DNA from: Soonwooa sp032078105
Lineage (GTDB): Bacteria > Bacteroidota > Bacteroidia > Flavobacteriales > Weeksellaceae
Length of the DNA stretch: 64,000 bases
Assembly: GCA_046269235.1 (NCBI GenBank)
Contig: JBJZOS010000002.1
Location: forward strand, 432,337-496,336
Direction of reading: 5' to 3'
The notes below the pieces were generated by a model that saw only the letters and a program-made list of their open reading frames with translations, did not search any database and was not told the origin of the DNA. How positions within the stretch are numbered: position 1 is the first letter of the stretch; each line of letters opens with the position of its first letter. This document shows, piece by piece, positions 27,690-35,332 of this stretch. Position numbers and translations under genes: made by a program.

Positions 27690-28331
27690 ATGAAAGAAAA
27701 ACTTAAGATTGTTATTGTTGATGATCACCTATTGTTTGCCCAATCCTTAAGCTATCTTATTGGTACTTTTGGAGAATATAATGTCATAGGACACTTTGTT
27801 AATGGTAAAGAGTTTATCACATCTTTGGAGCAAGGAGAGGTTTTGCCAGATCTTGTTTTATTAGATATCAATATGCCAATTATGGATGGTATCGAAACTA
27901 TGAAATATCTTAATAGTAATCATCCTAATTTGAAGGTCCTCGCATTGTCTGTTAATAATGATGAAGAGACAGTTATGCAAATGCTAACTAGCGGCGCAAA
28001 AGGCTATATATTAAAAGATACAAGTCCTAATCTTTTTAAGCAAGCGATGGATGAGGTCTATGAAAAAGGCTTTTATTATACAGAAATGGTTTCTAATTTT
28101 TTGATTCATTCTTTGAATAAAAATGAAGAACAATTGGTTTTAAAAGACAGGGAAGTAGAATTTATTAAGCTGGCTTGCACAGAAAAAACATATAAAGAAA
28201 TCGCAGAAATTATGTGTCTAAGTCCTAAAACAATTGATGGGTATCGCGAAAATCTATTTCAGAAACTCGATGTGAAAACAAGAATTGGCATTGTTCTTTA
28301 TGCTATTAAGCACAAAATAATTGAAGTTTAA
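27690..28331 (+). CDS. NarL/LuxR-family response regulator
   Basis: 213 residues. Receiver domain (about 5-125) with acidic pocket VDDH, phospho-acceptor Asp in LVLLDINMP, and switch Lys in GYILKD. A C-terminal LuxR-type helix-turn-helix (about 150-212) has the helix YKEIAEIMCLSPKTIDGY. All phosphorylation residues are present although the partner kinase lacks its His. Likely cotranscribed with the kinase and ended by a strong terminator. Confidence 0.95.
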   Translation: MKEKLKIVIVDDHLLFAQSLSYLIGTFGEYNVIGHFVNGKEFITSLEQGEVLPDLVLLDINMPIMDGIETMKYLNSNHPNLKVLALSVNNDEETVMQMLTSGAKGYILKDTSPNLFKQAMDEVYEKGFYYTEMVSNFLIHSLNKNEEQLVLKDREVEFIKLACTEKTYKEIAEIMCLSPKTIDGYRENLFQKLDVKTRIGIVLYAIKHKIIEV

Positions 28332-28357
28332 AAATATTCTATTATATATAAAGGAAT

Positions 28358-28386
28358 AAAAAAGCCGCAAATTGTTTGCGGCTTTT
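28358..28386. terminator. Bidirectional terminator
   Basis: Perfect 13-bp stem AAAAAGCCGCAAA / TTTGCGGCTTTTT with loop TTG between the response regulator and the convergent ABC-F gene. Confidence 0.92.
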
Positions 28387-28409
28387 TATTATAATTTTTT
28401 TAAAAGAGA

Positions 28410-30032
28410 TTAAGAGTACATTTGGTCTCTTAGCTCTTTAATTTTTTTATCTTCAAGATATTCGTCGTAAGACATATCGCGGTCAATAACACCCTTTGGC
28501 GTTAACTCAATAATACGGTTACAAACCGTTTGTAACATTTCGTGGTCATGGGAAGACAATAAAATGTTTCCTTTAAAGTTACTCAAAGAGTTATTCAAAG
28601 TCGTGATACTTTCTAGATCTAAGTGGTTGGTTGGTTCGTCCATTACAAGAACATTTGCTTTTTTAAGCATCATTCTAGAGAACATACAACGCATTTTTTC
28701 ACCACCTGAAAGTACTTGGCTAGATTTAAGCGCTTCGTCCCCTGAGAATAGCATTCTACCTAAGAAACCTCTCACGTATTCTTCGTGTCTTTCTTCATCT
28801 GTTAAAACAAATTGACGTAGCCAATCTACAAGATTAATGTCTTCCTGGAAGAAAGAAGAGTTGTCAAGAGGCATATAACTTTGAGTTGTTGTTACGCCCC
28901 ATTGGTAACTTCCTTTGTCCGCTTCTGCATTTCCTGTAATAATTTGGAAGAACTCCGTAATTGCTAAAGAGTTTCTGGAGATAATGGCAACCTTATCGTT
29001 TTTCTTAAGGTTGATGTCAACATTAGAGAATAACAATTCGCCATCTTTGGTTTTTTCTAAACCTTTAACTTCTAGAATTTGATCACCAACTTCTCTTTCT
29101 TGGTCAAAAATAATGGCAGGATAACGACGAGAAGATGGTTTAATATCTTCGATGTTTAACTTATCAATCATTTTTTTACGAGCAGTTGCTTGTTTTGCTT
29201 TTGCAACGTTAGAACTAAATCTCGCAATAAAGTCTTGTAATTCCTTCTTCTTTTCTTCCGCTTTTTTGTTAGCTTGAGCTCTCTGTCTTGTTGCTAATTG
29301 AGAGGCTTGGTACCAGAATGTATAGTTACCAGTATATAAGTTAAGTTTAGAATAATCTAAATCGCCGATGTGCGTACAGACAGCATCTAAGAAGTGGCGG
29401 TCGTGCGATACAACAATAACTGTGTTTTCATAACCGCCTAGGAAATCTTCTAACCAAGCGATTGTGTCTATATCTAAGTCGTTGGTAGGCTCATCCAAGA
29501 TCAAAACATCAGGGTTTCCGAATAAAGCTTGAGCAAGTAATACTCTTACTTTATCCTTGTTTTCAAGCTCTGACATCATTTGATAATGCATATCATCTTT
29601 AATACCTACGTTAGATAACATCGTTTGGGCGTCAGACTCAGCATTCCATCCACCCATTTCGTCATAGATAACACCAAGTTCTCCAGCTTTAATACCATCC
29701 TCATCAGAGAAGTCCTCTTTTGCATACAAAGCATCCATCTCTTCTTTGATCTCAAATAATTTTTTGTTACCACGAAGAACCGCTTCTAATACGGTGAAGT
29801 TATCGAACGCAAAGTGATCCTGCTCAAGAACTGACATTCTTTTGCCTGGTTCCAAAGAGACATTACCTGTAGTCGCTTCTTGCTTTCCACTTAATATTTT
29901 AAGGAAAGTTGACTTACCAGCACCATTGGCGCCAATAATACCGTAGCAATTCCCTTTTGTAAATTTTATATTGACTTCATCAAAAAGTACTCTTTTCCCG
30001 AACTGTAATGATAAATTAGATACTGTTAACAT
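28410..30032 (-). CDS. ABC-F family ATPase, YbiT-like, with one degenerate ATP site
   Basis: 540 residues, no TM segment: two ABC domains joined by a charged helical linker (about 240-300). ABC-F proteins act on the ribosome. Domain 1: Walker A GANGAGKST (34-42), Walker B VLILDEPTND (176-185), but the signature is MSELENKDK (152-160), as in YbiT. Domain 2: signature LSGGEK (441-446) and Walker B VLVMDEPTNH (461-470) are intact, but the P-loop reads SRNSLAITE (352-360), with Ile where Lys is required. One composite site is therefore canonical and the other degenerate on both faces. Divergent from smpB; a -7 box TAATTTTG lies on the minus strand at 30052-30059. Confidence 0.94.
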   Translation of the reverse strand: MLTVSNLSLQFGKRVLFDEVNIKFTKGNCYGIIGANGAGKSTFLKILSGKQEATTGNVSLEPGKRMSVLEQDHFAFDNFTVLEAVLRGNKKLFEIKEEMDALYAKEDFSDEDGIKAGELGVIYDEMGGWNAESDAQTMLSNVGIKDDMHYQMMSELENKDKVRVLLAQALFGNPDVLILDEPTNDLDIDTIAWLEDFLGGYENTVIVVSHDRHFLDAVCTHIGDLDYSKLNLYTGNYTFWYQASQLATRQRAQANKKAEEKKKELQDFIARFSSNVAKAKQATARKKMIDKLNIEDIKPSSRRYPAIIFDQEREVGDQILEVKGLEKTKDGELLFSNVDINLKKNDKVAIISRNSLAITEFFQIITGNAEADKGSYQWGVTTTQSYMPLDNSSFFQEDINLVDWLRQFVLTDEERHEEYVRGFLGRMLFSGDEALKSSQVLSGGEKMRCMFSRMMLKKANVLVMDEPTNHLDLESITTLNNSLSNFKGNILLSSHDHEMLQTVCNRIIELTPKGVIDRDMSYDEYLEDKKIKELRDQMYS

Positions 30033-30111
30033 AGAGTTTTGTAAATTTGTGCAAAATTACGAAAATAAGTTGGTATATTAAACTGTATCTACTTATACTA
30101 TATATATACAT

Positions 30112-30570
30112 ATGAAAATCGAAAGAACTGTTAATATTCTTAATAAACGAGCACGATTCGAATACGAAATTCTCGACGAATATGAGGCTGGTATTGTCTT
30201 GACTGGTACTGAAATCAAGTCACTTAGATCCTCTAAAGCTTCAATATCAGAGAGTTTTTGTGAATTTACAGATGATGAGCTGTATATCATTAATATGCAG
30301 ATAGATGAGTATAAACTGGGGACTTTTTACAATCATAAGGCGAGAAGGGCACGGAAGTTGCTACTGCATAAATACGAATTGCAAAAACTTAAAAAAAAGT
30401 TAAAAGATGTTGGCAATACTATAATACCTTTAAAATTATATATTAATAATAAAGGAAAGGCTAAACTTCTTATTGCATCGGCCAGAGGGAAAAAACTTTA
30501 TGATAAAAGAGAGGCTATAAAAGATAGAGAGAATAAAGTTAACCTCCAGAGACTATTAAAGAAAAGTTAA
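30112..30570 (+). CDS. smpB: SsrA-binding protein SmpB
   Basis: 152 residues. Partner of tmRNA in rescue of stalled ribosomes. The beta-barrel core shows the family motifs LTGTEIKSLR and YNHKARRARKLLLHK. The basic C-terminal tail KDRENKVNLQRLLKKS is the part that enters the empty mRNA channel. ATG 30112 gives MKIERTVNILNKRARFEYE. No tmRNA gene is in the window. Confidence 0.97.
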   Translation: MKIERTVNILNKRARFEYEILDEYEAGIVLTGTEIKSLRSSKASISESFCEFTDDELYIINMQIDEYKLGTFYNHKARRARKLLLHKYELQKLKKKLKDVGNTIIPLKLYINNKGKAKLLIASARGKKLYDKREAIKDRENKVNLQRLLKKS

Positions 30571-30576
30571 AAAAAC

Positions 30577-30608
30577 TTTGTTTTTAAAGAAAAATTATAT
30601 TTATTTTG
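30577..30608 (+). promoter_or_regulatory. Promoter of the OmpA-like gene
   Basis: -33 TTTG (30577-30580), a 20-base spacer and a near-consensus -7 TTATTTTG (30601-30608). It lies directly after the smpB stop, so the OmpA gene is separately transcribed. Confidence 0.6.
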
Positions 30609-30637
30609 CATTATCAATTATTTAATCATTTAATTCT

Positions 30638-32128
30638 ATGAAAAATCTAAAATTAGGAATTTCAGCATTGGCACTTACGATTGCCTCTACTGTTTTCGCG
30701 CAAACAACAAGTAACCCATGGGTTATCGGAGTTGGTATGCACGGAGTGAACCACGTAGCGCAAAGAAGCCAGTTTAGTGGTACATTCTCGGCGTGGAATT
30801 TTAAAGAAAATTTATTCGGAGTTTCAAAATACTCAATTACTCCACCATTATCAAAGTTAACAGTTGCTAGAAACTTAAACAAGTATTTAGTTTTAGACTG
30901 GCAAACTACTGTTGGTAATGTTGATAACAAGAGATTCGGTCTTGATAAAGAATTCTTCTTACAGACAGGTCTTGGTTTACAATTCAAATTTAATGGTCTT
31001 TGGAATGAAGAGTCTTGGTTTGATCCATATTTAAGAGTTGGTGCTAACTACTTAAGACATGATTACACTGGCGTTAACTTCCCAATTACAGATGCAAAAC
31101 AAAGAGGAGGAGGAACTTATGCGTCTTGGGATGGTGAAGGTGGAGCTGGTAAAGCTAATCACTTCACAGTTGCAACAGGAGCTGGTTTAAACCTTTGGGT
31201 AACTAAAAACTTCGGTTTAGGAGTTCAAGGTGACTATGTTTCTACACCAGGTGATAAATCTAGCATTGCTAACTTTTGGCAAGCATCTGCTTCATTATTA
31301 TTCAGATTTGGTAATACTGACAGAGATAAAGATGGTATTCCAGATAAAGAAGATAGATGTCCAGATACACCAGGTTTAGCAGAATTCCAAGGATGTCCTG
31401 ATACAGACGGAGATGGTATTCCTGATATCGATGATCAATGTCCAGATGTTGCTGGTCCAAAAGAAAACAATGGTTGTCCTTGGCCAGATACTGACGGTGA
31501 CGGTGTATTAGATAAAGATGATCAATGTCCTACAGTAGCAGGTCCAGCTGAAAACAACGGTTGTCCTTGGCCAGATACTGATGGTGATGGTGTATTAGAT
31601 AAAGACGATGCTTGTCCTACAGTATTCGGTCTTAAAGAATACAACGGATGTCCTAAGCCAGCTGATGCATACGCAACAGAAGCTACGGGAGCACTTCAAG
31701 GTATCTTGTTTGATTTCAACAAATCTTCTATCAAAGCAGAATCTAATCCAAAATTAGATCAAGCGTCTACAATTATCAAAGATTCTAAGGATGGTTTATT
31801 CTTAGTTGAAGGTCAAACAGATAAGAAAGGTTCAGAAGCTTACAACTTAAAACTTTCAAGACAAAGAGCTGCATCAGTAGTAAAAGCTCTTGAAGCTAGA
31901 GGTGTAAACGGAGATCAGTTAAAATCTATCGGTGTGGGTGAGCAAAAAGCTACAGTTGACGAAAAAGCTTCTGATGCTGAAAGAGCTATCGATAGAAAAG
32001 TTGTTGTATCTGCAGTTAATAGAGAGGCTTGGCAGTCTATGCAGAAGTCAGATCTTCCAGTAGTACAGAAAAAAGTAGTTAAGAAAGCTCCAGCTAAGAA
32101 AAAAGCTCCAGCTAAAAAGAAAAAATAA
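30638..32128 (+). CDS. OmpA family outer-membrane protein with TSP3 calcium repeats
   Basis: 496 residues. Signal peptide to about residue 21 (TVFAQ). Then a beta-barrel-like domain (about 25-225) and several Asp-rich thrombospondin type 3 repeats (about 230-345, units of DTDGDGVLDKDDQCPTVAG type, with paired Cys). The OmpA_C peptidoglycan-binding domain follows (about 350-460, with LSRQRAASVVKALEARGV). The last 20 residues are very basic (VVKKAPAKKKAPAKKKK), which is not usual for the family. Codon use suggests strong expression. It has its own promoter and terminator. Likely role: linking the outer membrane to peptidoglycan. Confidence 0.95.
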   Translation: MKNLKLGISALALTIASTVFAQTTSNPWVIGVGMHGVNHVAQRSQFSGTFSAWNFKENLFGVSKYSITPPLSKLTVARNLNKYLVLDWQTTVGNVDNKRFGLDKEFFLQTGLGLQFKFNGLWNEESWFDPYLRVGANYLRHDYTGVNFPITDAKQRGGGTYASWDGEGGAGKANHFTVATGAGLNLWVTKNFGLGVQGDYVSTPGDKSSIANFWQASASLLFRFGNTDRDKDGIPDKEDRCPDTPGLAEFQGCPDTDGDGIPDIDDQCPDVAGPKENNGCPWPDTDGDGVLDKDDQCPTVAGPAENNGCPWPDTDGDGVLDKDDACPTVFGLKEYNGCPKPADAYATEATGALQGILFDFNKSSIKAESNPKLDQASTIIKDSKDGLFLVEGQTDKKGSEAYNLKLSRQRAASVVKALEARGVNGDQLKSIGVGEQKATVDEKASDAERAIDRKVVVSAVNREAWQSMQKSDLPVVQKKVVKKAPAKKKAPAKKKK

Positions 32129-32149
32129 TTAACTTATTTTTCTAAATAT

Positions 32150-32178
32150 AGCACCCTCAATTGAGGGTGCTTTTTTTG
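32150..32178 (+). terminator. Terminator after the OmpA-like gene
   Basis: Perfect palindrome AGCACCCTCA / TGAGGGTGCT followed by a T run. Confidence 0.92.
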
Positions 32179-32239
32179 TTTAAAAATTTTTATAATTCAC
32201 CAATTGAAAGTATTTTTGTAGAATAAATTACAGATTAAA

Positions 32240-32980
32240 ATGGGAAGAGCATTTGAATATAGAAAAGCATCAAAAATGGCTCGTTGGGACAAGATGGCCA
32301 AAACCTTTTCTAAAATTGGAAAAGATATTGCATTAGCTGTTAAAGCAGGCGGTCCTGACCCCGAATCTAACCCTGCATTGCGTCGTTGTATCCAAAATGC
32401 CAAGGGTGCTAATATGCCAAAAGATAACGTAGAGCGCGCAATAAAGAAAGCTGCGGGTGCGGATGCTGAGAATTATGAAGAAATTACATATGAAGGTTAT
32501 GGACAAGGTGGTGTTGCTTTTTTTGTGGAATGTACTACGAATAACCCAACCCGAACAGTTGCTAATGTAAGAGCAATTTTCAATAAGTTTGATGGTAACC
32601 TTGGCAAAAATGGAGAACTGTCGTTTTTGTTTGATCGAAAGGGGATTTTTACTATTGATAAAGCAAATATCACAATGGATTGGGATGACTTTGAAATGGA
32701 AATGATTGATGGAGGAGCCGAAGAAATTGATCAAGATGAGACGGAAGTGGTGGTAACAACAGCTTTTGAAGATTTTGGAACGCTATCTCATAAATTGGAT
32801 GATATTAAAATAGAAGCGAAAAGTGCAGAATTGCAACGTATTCCAAATAGCTCTAAAGAGGTTACAACAGAACAATTTGCAGCTAATATGAAAATGTTAG
32901 AGCGTTTTGAAGATGATGATGATGTGCAAAATGTTTTCCATAATATGGAGTTTACAGATGAACATTTAGATTCTTTATAA
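32240..32980 (+). CDS. YebC/PmpR family protein
   Basis: 246 residues, family length. N-terminal MGRAFEYRKASKMARWDKMA and the segment NMPKDNVERAIKKA are diagnostic. Members were described as transcriptional regulators, and recent work ascribes to some a role in relieving ribosome stalling at proline runs; either role is possible here. Single gene, convergent with the YjjG gene. Confidence 0.95.
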   Translation: MGRAFEYRKASKMARWDKMAKTFSKIGKDIALAVKAGGPDPESNPALRRCIQNAKGANMPKDNVERAIKKAAGADAENYEEITYEGYGQGGVAFFVECTTNNPTRTVANVRAIFNKFDGNLGKNGELSFLFDRKGIFTIDKANITMDWDDFEMEMIDGGAEEIDQDETEVVVTTAFEDFGTLSHKLDDIKIEAKSAELQRIPNSSKEVTTEQFAANMKMLERFEDDDDVQNVFHNMEFTDEHLDSL

Positions 32981-32991
32981 AAAATAAAAAG

Positions 32992-33013
32992 ACCGCTAAA
33001 TGCGGTTTTTTTT
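32992..33013. terminator. Bidirectional terminator
   Basis: Stem ACCGC / GCGGT with loop TAAAT, A run on the left and T run on the right. It overlaps the stop codon of the minus-strand phosphatase gene by two bases. Confidence 0.75.
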
Positions 33014-33716
33014 ATTTAATAATATTTTTAATTTCCGTTAAGCGATCGACCATTTGTACATCCGCCATTTGATGTATTTTTTCATTTAATGCGTCAAAAT
33101 ATATGACTTTCATTCCAAAATTTGTGGCACCAATGACGTCAGCAATCCAATCGTCGCCGATCATTAGACTTTCGCAAATGTTTGCCTTAGCTTCAAATAA
33201 TGCAAATTTAAAAATGTCTGCATTTGGTTTTCTTATACCCACGGAATCTGCACTTGTTATCGTTTCAAAATACTTATCAATACCTGATAACATGCATTTC
33301 CTTTCGGTAACTTCTTGAAAGCCATTGGAGATAATATGGAGTTTGTAGTGCTTAGCTTTTAGGTAGTCAAGAAGATCAATAGTGCCCTCAACTAAGTCAT
33401 TGTAAGATAGAATCCTGTCTAGAAAATGTTCTTCAAAATATTGCGATAACTCAAAGTTATCTACGCCAAATTCTAAAAAAGTGTCGTAAAATCTATGTTT
33501 TCTTAAATAGTTTTTATCGATTTTAGCATCACGAATTAATATCCAAAGATGTTCATTAATACGATTGTATGTATTGTGAAAACTTTCAAAAATAATATTG
33601 TATTTTTCATTAATTTCTAGTTTTAAAAACAAATCTTTAATTGTATTGTAAGCATTTTTGCGATGATCCCAAAGCGTGTTATCAAGGTCAAAAAAGATGT
33701 GCCTTATATTTTCCAT
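33012..33716 (-). CDS. YjjG-type HAD phosphatase (noncanonical pyrimidine nucleotidase)
   Basis: About 234 residues. HAD fold with nucleophile motif FFDLDNTLWDH (Asp10, Asp12), motif II HIISNG, motif III Lys in RKPNADIF and motif IV MIGDDWIADV. The sequence matches the YjjG subfamily that dephosphorylates dUMP and noncanonical pyrimidine nucleotides; substrate not certain. The frame opens at TTG 33725, but ATG 33716 gives the usual MENIRHIFFDLDNT. The start codon sits inside a perfect inverted repeat (see 33699-33723). A minus-strand promoter with -7 TAGTTTTG (33723-33730) would make the mRNA nearly leaderless. Confidence 0.92.
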   Translation of the reverse strand: MENIRHIFFDLDNTLWDHRKNAYNTIKDLFLKLEINEKYNIIFESFHNTYNRINEHLWILIRDAKIDKNYLRKHRFYDTFLEFGVDNFELSQYFEEHFLDRILSYNDLVEGTIDLLDYLKAKHYKLHIISNGFQEVTERKCMLSGIDKYFETITSADSVGIRKPNADIFKFALFEAKANICESLMIGDDWIADVIGATNFGMKVIYFDALNEKIHQMADVQMVDRLTEIKNIIK

Positions 33717-33723
33717 AAGGCAC
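33699..33723 (-). promoter_or_regulatory. Inverted repeat over the YjjG start codon
   Basis: Perfect 9-bp arms GTGCCTTAT / ATAAGGCAC with a 7-base centre. The ATG on the minus strand straddles the stem-loop junction, and the outer arm touches the -7 box. It could act as a DNA operator or as an RNA hairpin that masks the start. Confidence 0.5.
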
Positions 33724-33793
33724 AAAACTAATCAATTTTAACCATACAAAATGAATGTATTCATCAATCTAAAATCATCTCAAGTTGAAAAAC

Positions 33794-33931
33794 TTAATTC
33801 TTTAATACCCCAAGAGGACTTCCATTTTTCAACGTAACTACCTCATAACTTTTTGAGAAGTTTAATAAAAATGCAATGGTTTCCTTTTTGGGTTTCAAAG
33901 TTTTAAGTGCTAAAGTGTCGTTTTTTTTCAT
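33794..33931 (-). CDS. Small 45-residue protein downstream of the sigma factor
   Basis: An ORF of 45 codons with ATG at 33931 and TAA at 33796-33794, below the length of a normal ORF screen. The start reads MKKNDTLALKTLKPKKETIA, the middle FLLNFSKSYEVVTLKN, and it ends GSPLGVLKN. The composition is ordinary for a soluble, basic small protein, and the pattern KPKKETI-FLLNFSKS looks like a folded helix. I have an impression that similar small proteins occur in Chryseobacterium, but this is not verified. It starts 52 bases after the ECF sigma stop on the same strand. Confidence 0.55.
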   Translation of the reverse strand: MKKNDTLALKTLKPKKETIAFLLNFSKSYEVVTLKNGSPLGVLKN

Positions 33932-33983
33932 AAGCTACTTTGCTATTTATTTTTAAACGACGTAAGCCTCAAAATATTATATC

Positions 33984-34574
33984 CTATTTTGTTAAAATTA
34001 TGTTATGATTCTCCATTATTTTTCGAAGATTAATAAGCGCGTATCTAACACGTCCTAAAGTCGTATTAATGCTAGAATCTGTATGTTCCGCAATGTCTTT
34101 AAAACTTAGGCCATCAAAAAATCTTAACCGAATAACTTCTTGCTGATTGTCAGGAAGCATCGACAGCATATGGGAAAGATCATCGTTAATTTGTTGATTA
34201 ATCAATGAATCTTCGATGTTGTTATCTGGCTCTTTAATAATATCAAAAATGCTAAATTCCTCATCTTGGTAAGATGATTCTGACACTTTAATGTGTTTTG
34301 ATTTTAGCCTGTAATGATCGATAATAAGATTGTGGGCGATGCGTTTTGCCCAAAGAATAAATTTGTTTTCTTCCTTATAACGTCCTTCCTTTAAGGTAAC
34401 AATTATTTTCATAAAAGTCTCTTGGAAAAGGTCATTTGCTAATTCTTCGTCCATCACTTTATAAAATATAAAGTTGAACAATTCTTTCTGATGTCTGTGG
34501 ATTAGCCTTGATAAAGACGTCTCACAGCCTCGTTGATAAAAGTGGATTAATTGACTATCGGTTTGCGTTTTCAT
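33984..34574 (-). CDS. ECF-type RNA polymerase sigma factor
   Basis: About 196 residues from ATG 34574. Region 2 (about 12-80): LIHRHQKELFNFIFYKV, then DLFQETFMKIIV and FILWAKRIAHNLIIDHYR. Region 4 (about 130-185): LPDNQQEVIRLRFFDGLSFK and a DNA-recognition helix around NTTLGRVRYALINLRKI. The open frame extends to 34631, but those 19 residues (MKKLRNTQVFLRIHVRDRV) have no counterpart in sigma factors. No anti-sigma gene is adjacent; the 45-residue ORF downstream and an exported protein upstream are the neighbours. Confidence 0.93.
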   Translation of the reverse strand: MKTQTDSQLIHFYQRGCETSLSRLIHRHQKELFNFIFYKVMDEELANDLFQETFMKIIVTLKEGRYKEENKFILWAKRIAHNLIIDHYRLKSKHIKVSESSYQDEEFSIFDIIKEPDNNIEDSLINQQINDDLSHMLSMLPDNQQEVIRLRFFDGLSFKDIAEHTDSSINTTLGRVRYALINLRKIMENHNIILTK

Positions 34575-34754
34575 AACTCTATCTCTCACATGGATTCTTA
34601 GAAATACTTGCGTATTTCTTAGTTTCTTCATTAATTATTTATAAAAGAGATAGATTTTTTATCGATAGGTTAGTGATTTGATTTTCGTAAATATACTAAA
34701 AAAAAGTTAACGAAATCTTAATTTTTTAATTTTAACAATTTTATTGTGTTAAAA

Positions 34755-35252
34755 TTATTTTAGCATATCATTTAACATTACAAAAGGGAGATTTAGACCG
34801 AAGTTTATGTTGAGCCCTTTCAGTTCTTTTCCGCTAATGTTTTGCCCTGAGAGCCCAAAGCCATAACCTGCCGTTAGGTCAATTATTCCTAAAATACTTA
34901 CACCGACTTTCGGTGCAATATACTTATTTGTGGCTTCTGCACCCACAAGAAAATAATGCGAGTGATTAAGGTCAGCGCCTTTTTGAAAATTTAACAGCAC
35001 ATCGCCTTGCAGCTTAGGAATGGCTGCAAATTTTCCGTTAGCGCTTCCAAAAAGAGCCGATCCACCAAGTCTGTACAAAACATCATCTTTCTTTAAAAAT
35101 ATAGCTTTAACACCGATTTCTCCGAAACTTTGTGTTTGATAAACATAACCAGTATTTAGCAACCAATGCGTTGTTATTTGTGCTTTGGATTGATTAAAAA
35201 ATATGGTGCTAAAAATTAGACTTATGGTAAAAGATATTTTCTTGAAATTCAT
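34755..35252 (-). CDS. Exported protein, probable small outer-membrane beta-barrel
   Basis: About 165 residues. Signal peptide ending SKAQ. The mature part has alternating hydrophobic strands with Gly and aromatic residues (YVYQTQSFGEIGVKAIF, AGYGFGLSGQ) and resembles outer-membrane beta-barrel proteins, but no family is recognised. A -7 box TACTTTTG on the minus strand (35270-35277) places transcription start near 35264. ATG 35252 then has a 12-base leader, against 3 bases for ATG 35261. It lies 180 bases before the ECF sigma gene on the same strand. Confidence 0.8.
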   Translation of the reverse strand: MNFKKISFTISLIFSTIFFNQSKAQITTHWLLNTGYVYQTQSFGEIGVKAIFLKKDDVLYRLGGSALFGSANGKFAAIPKLQGDVLLNFQKGADLNHSHYFLVGAEATNKYIAPKVGVSILGIIDLTAGYGFGLSGQNISGKELKGLNINFGLNLPFVMLNDMLK

Positions 35253-35332
35253 ATTAGACATTTAATATTCAAAAGTAAAAAAAAACAGCCTTATCCGAAT
35301 GAATAAAGCTGCCAAAGATTTTGAATATATTT

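Noticed and set aside
31320..31660. Tandem DNA repeats in the OmpA gene, considered as a possible minisatellite
   Set aside because: They are the coding units of TSP3 calcium-binding repeats, a normal protein-level feature.
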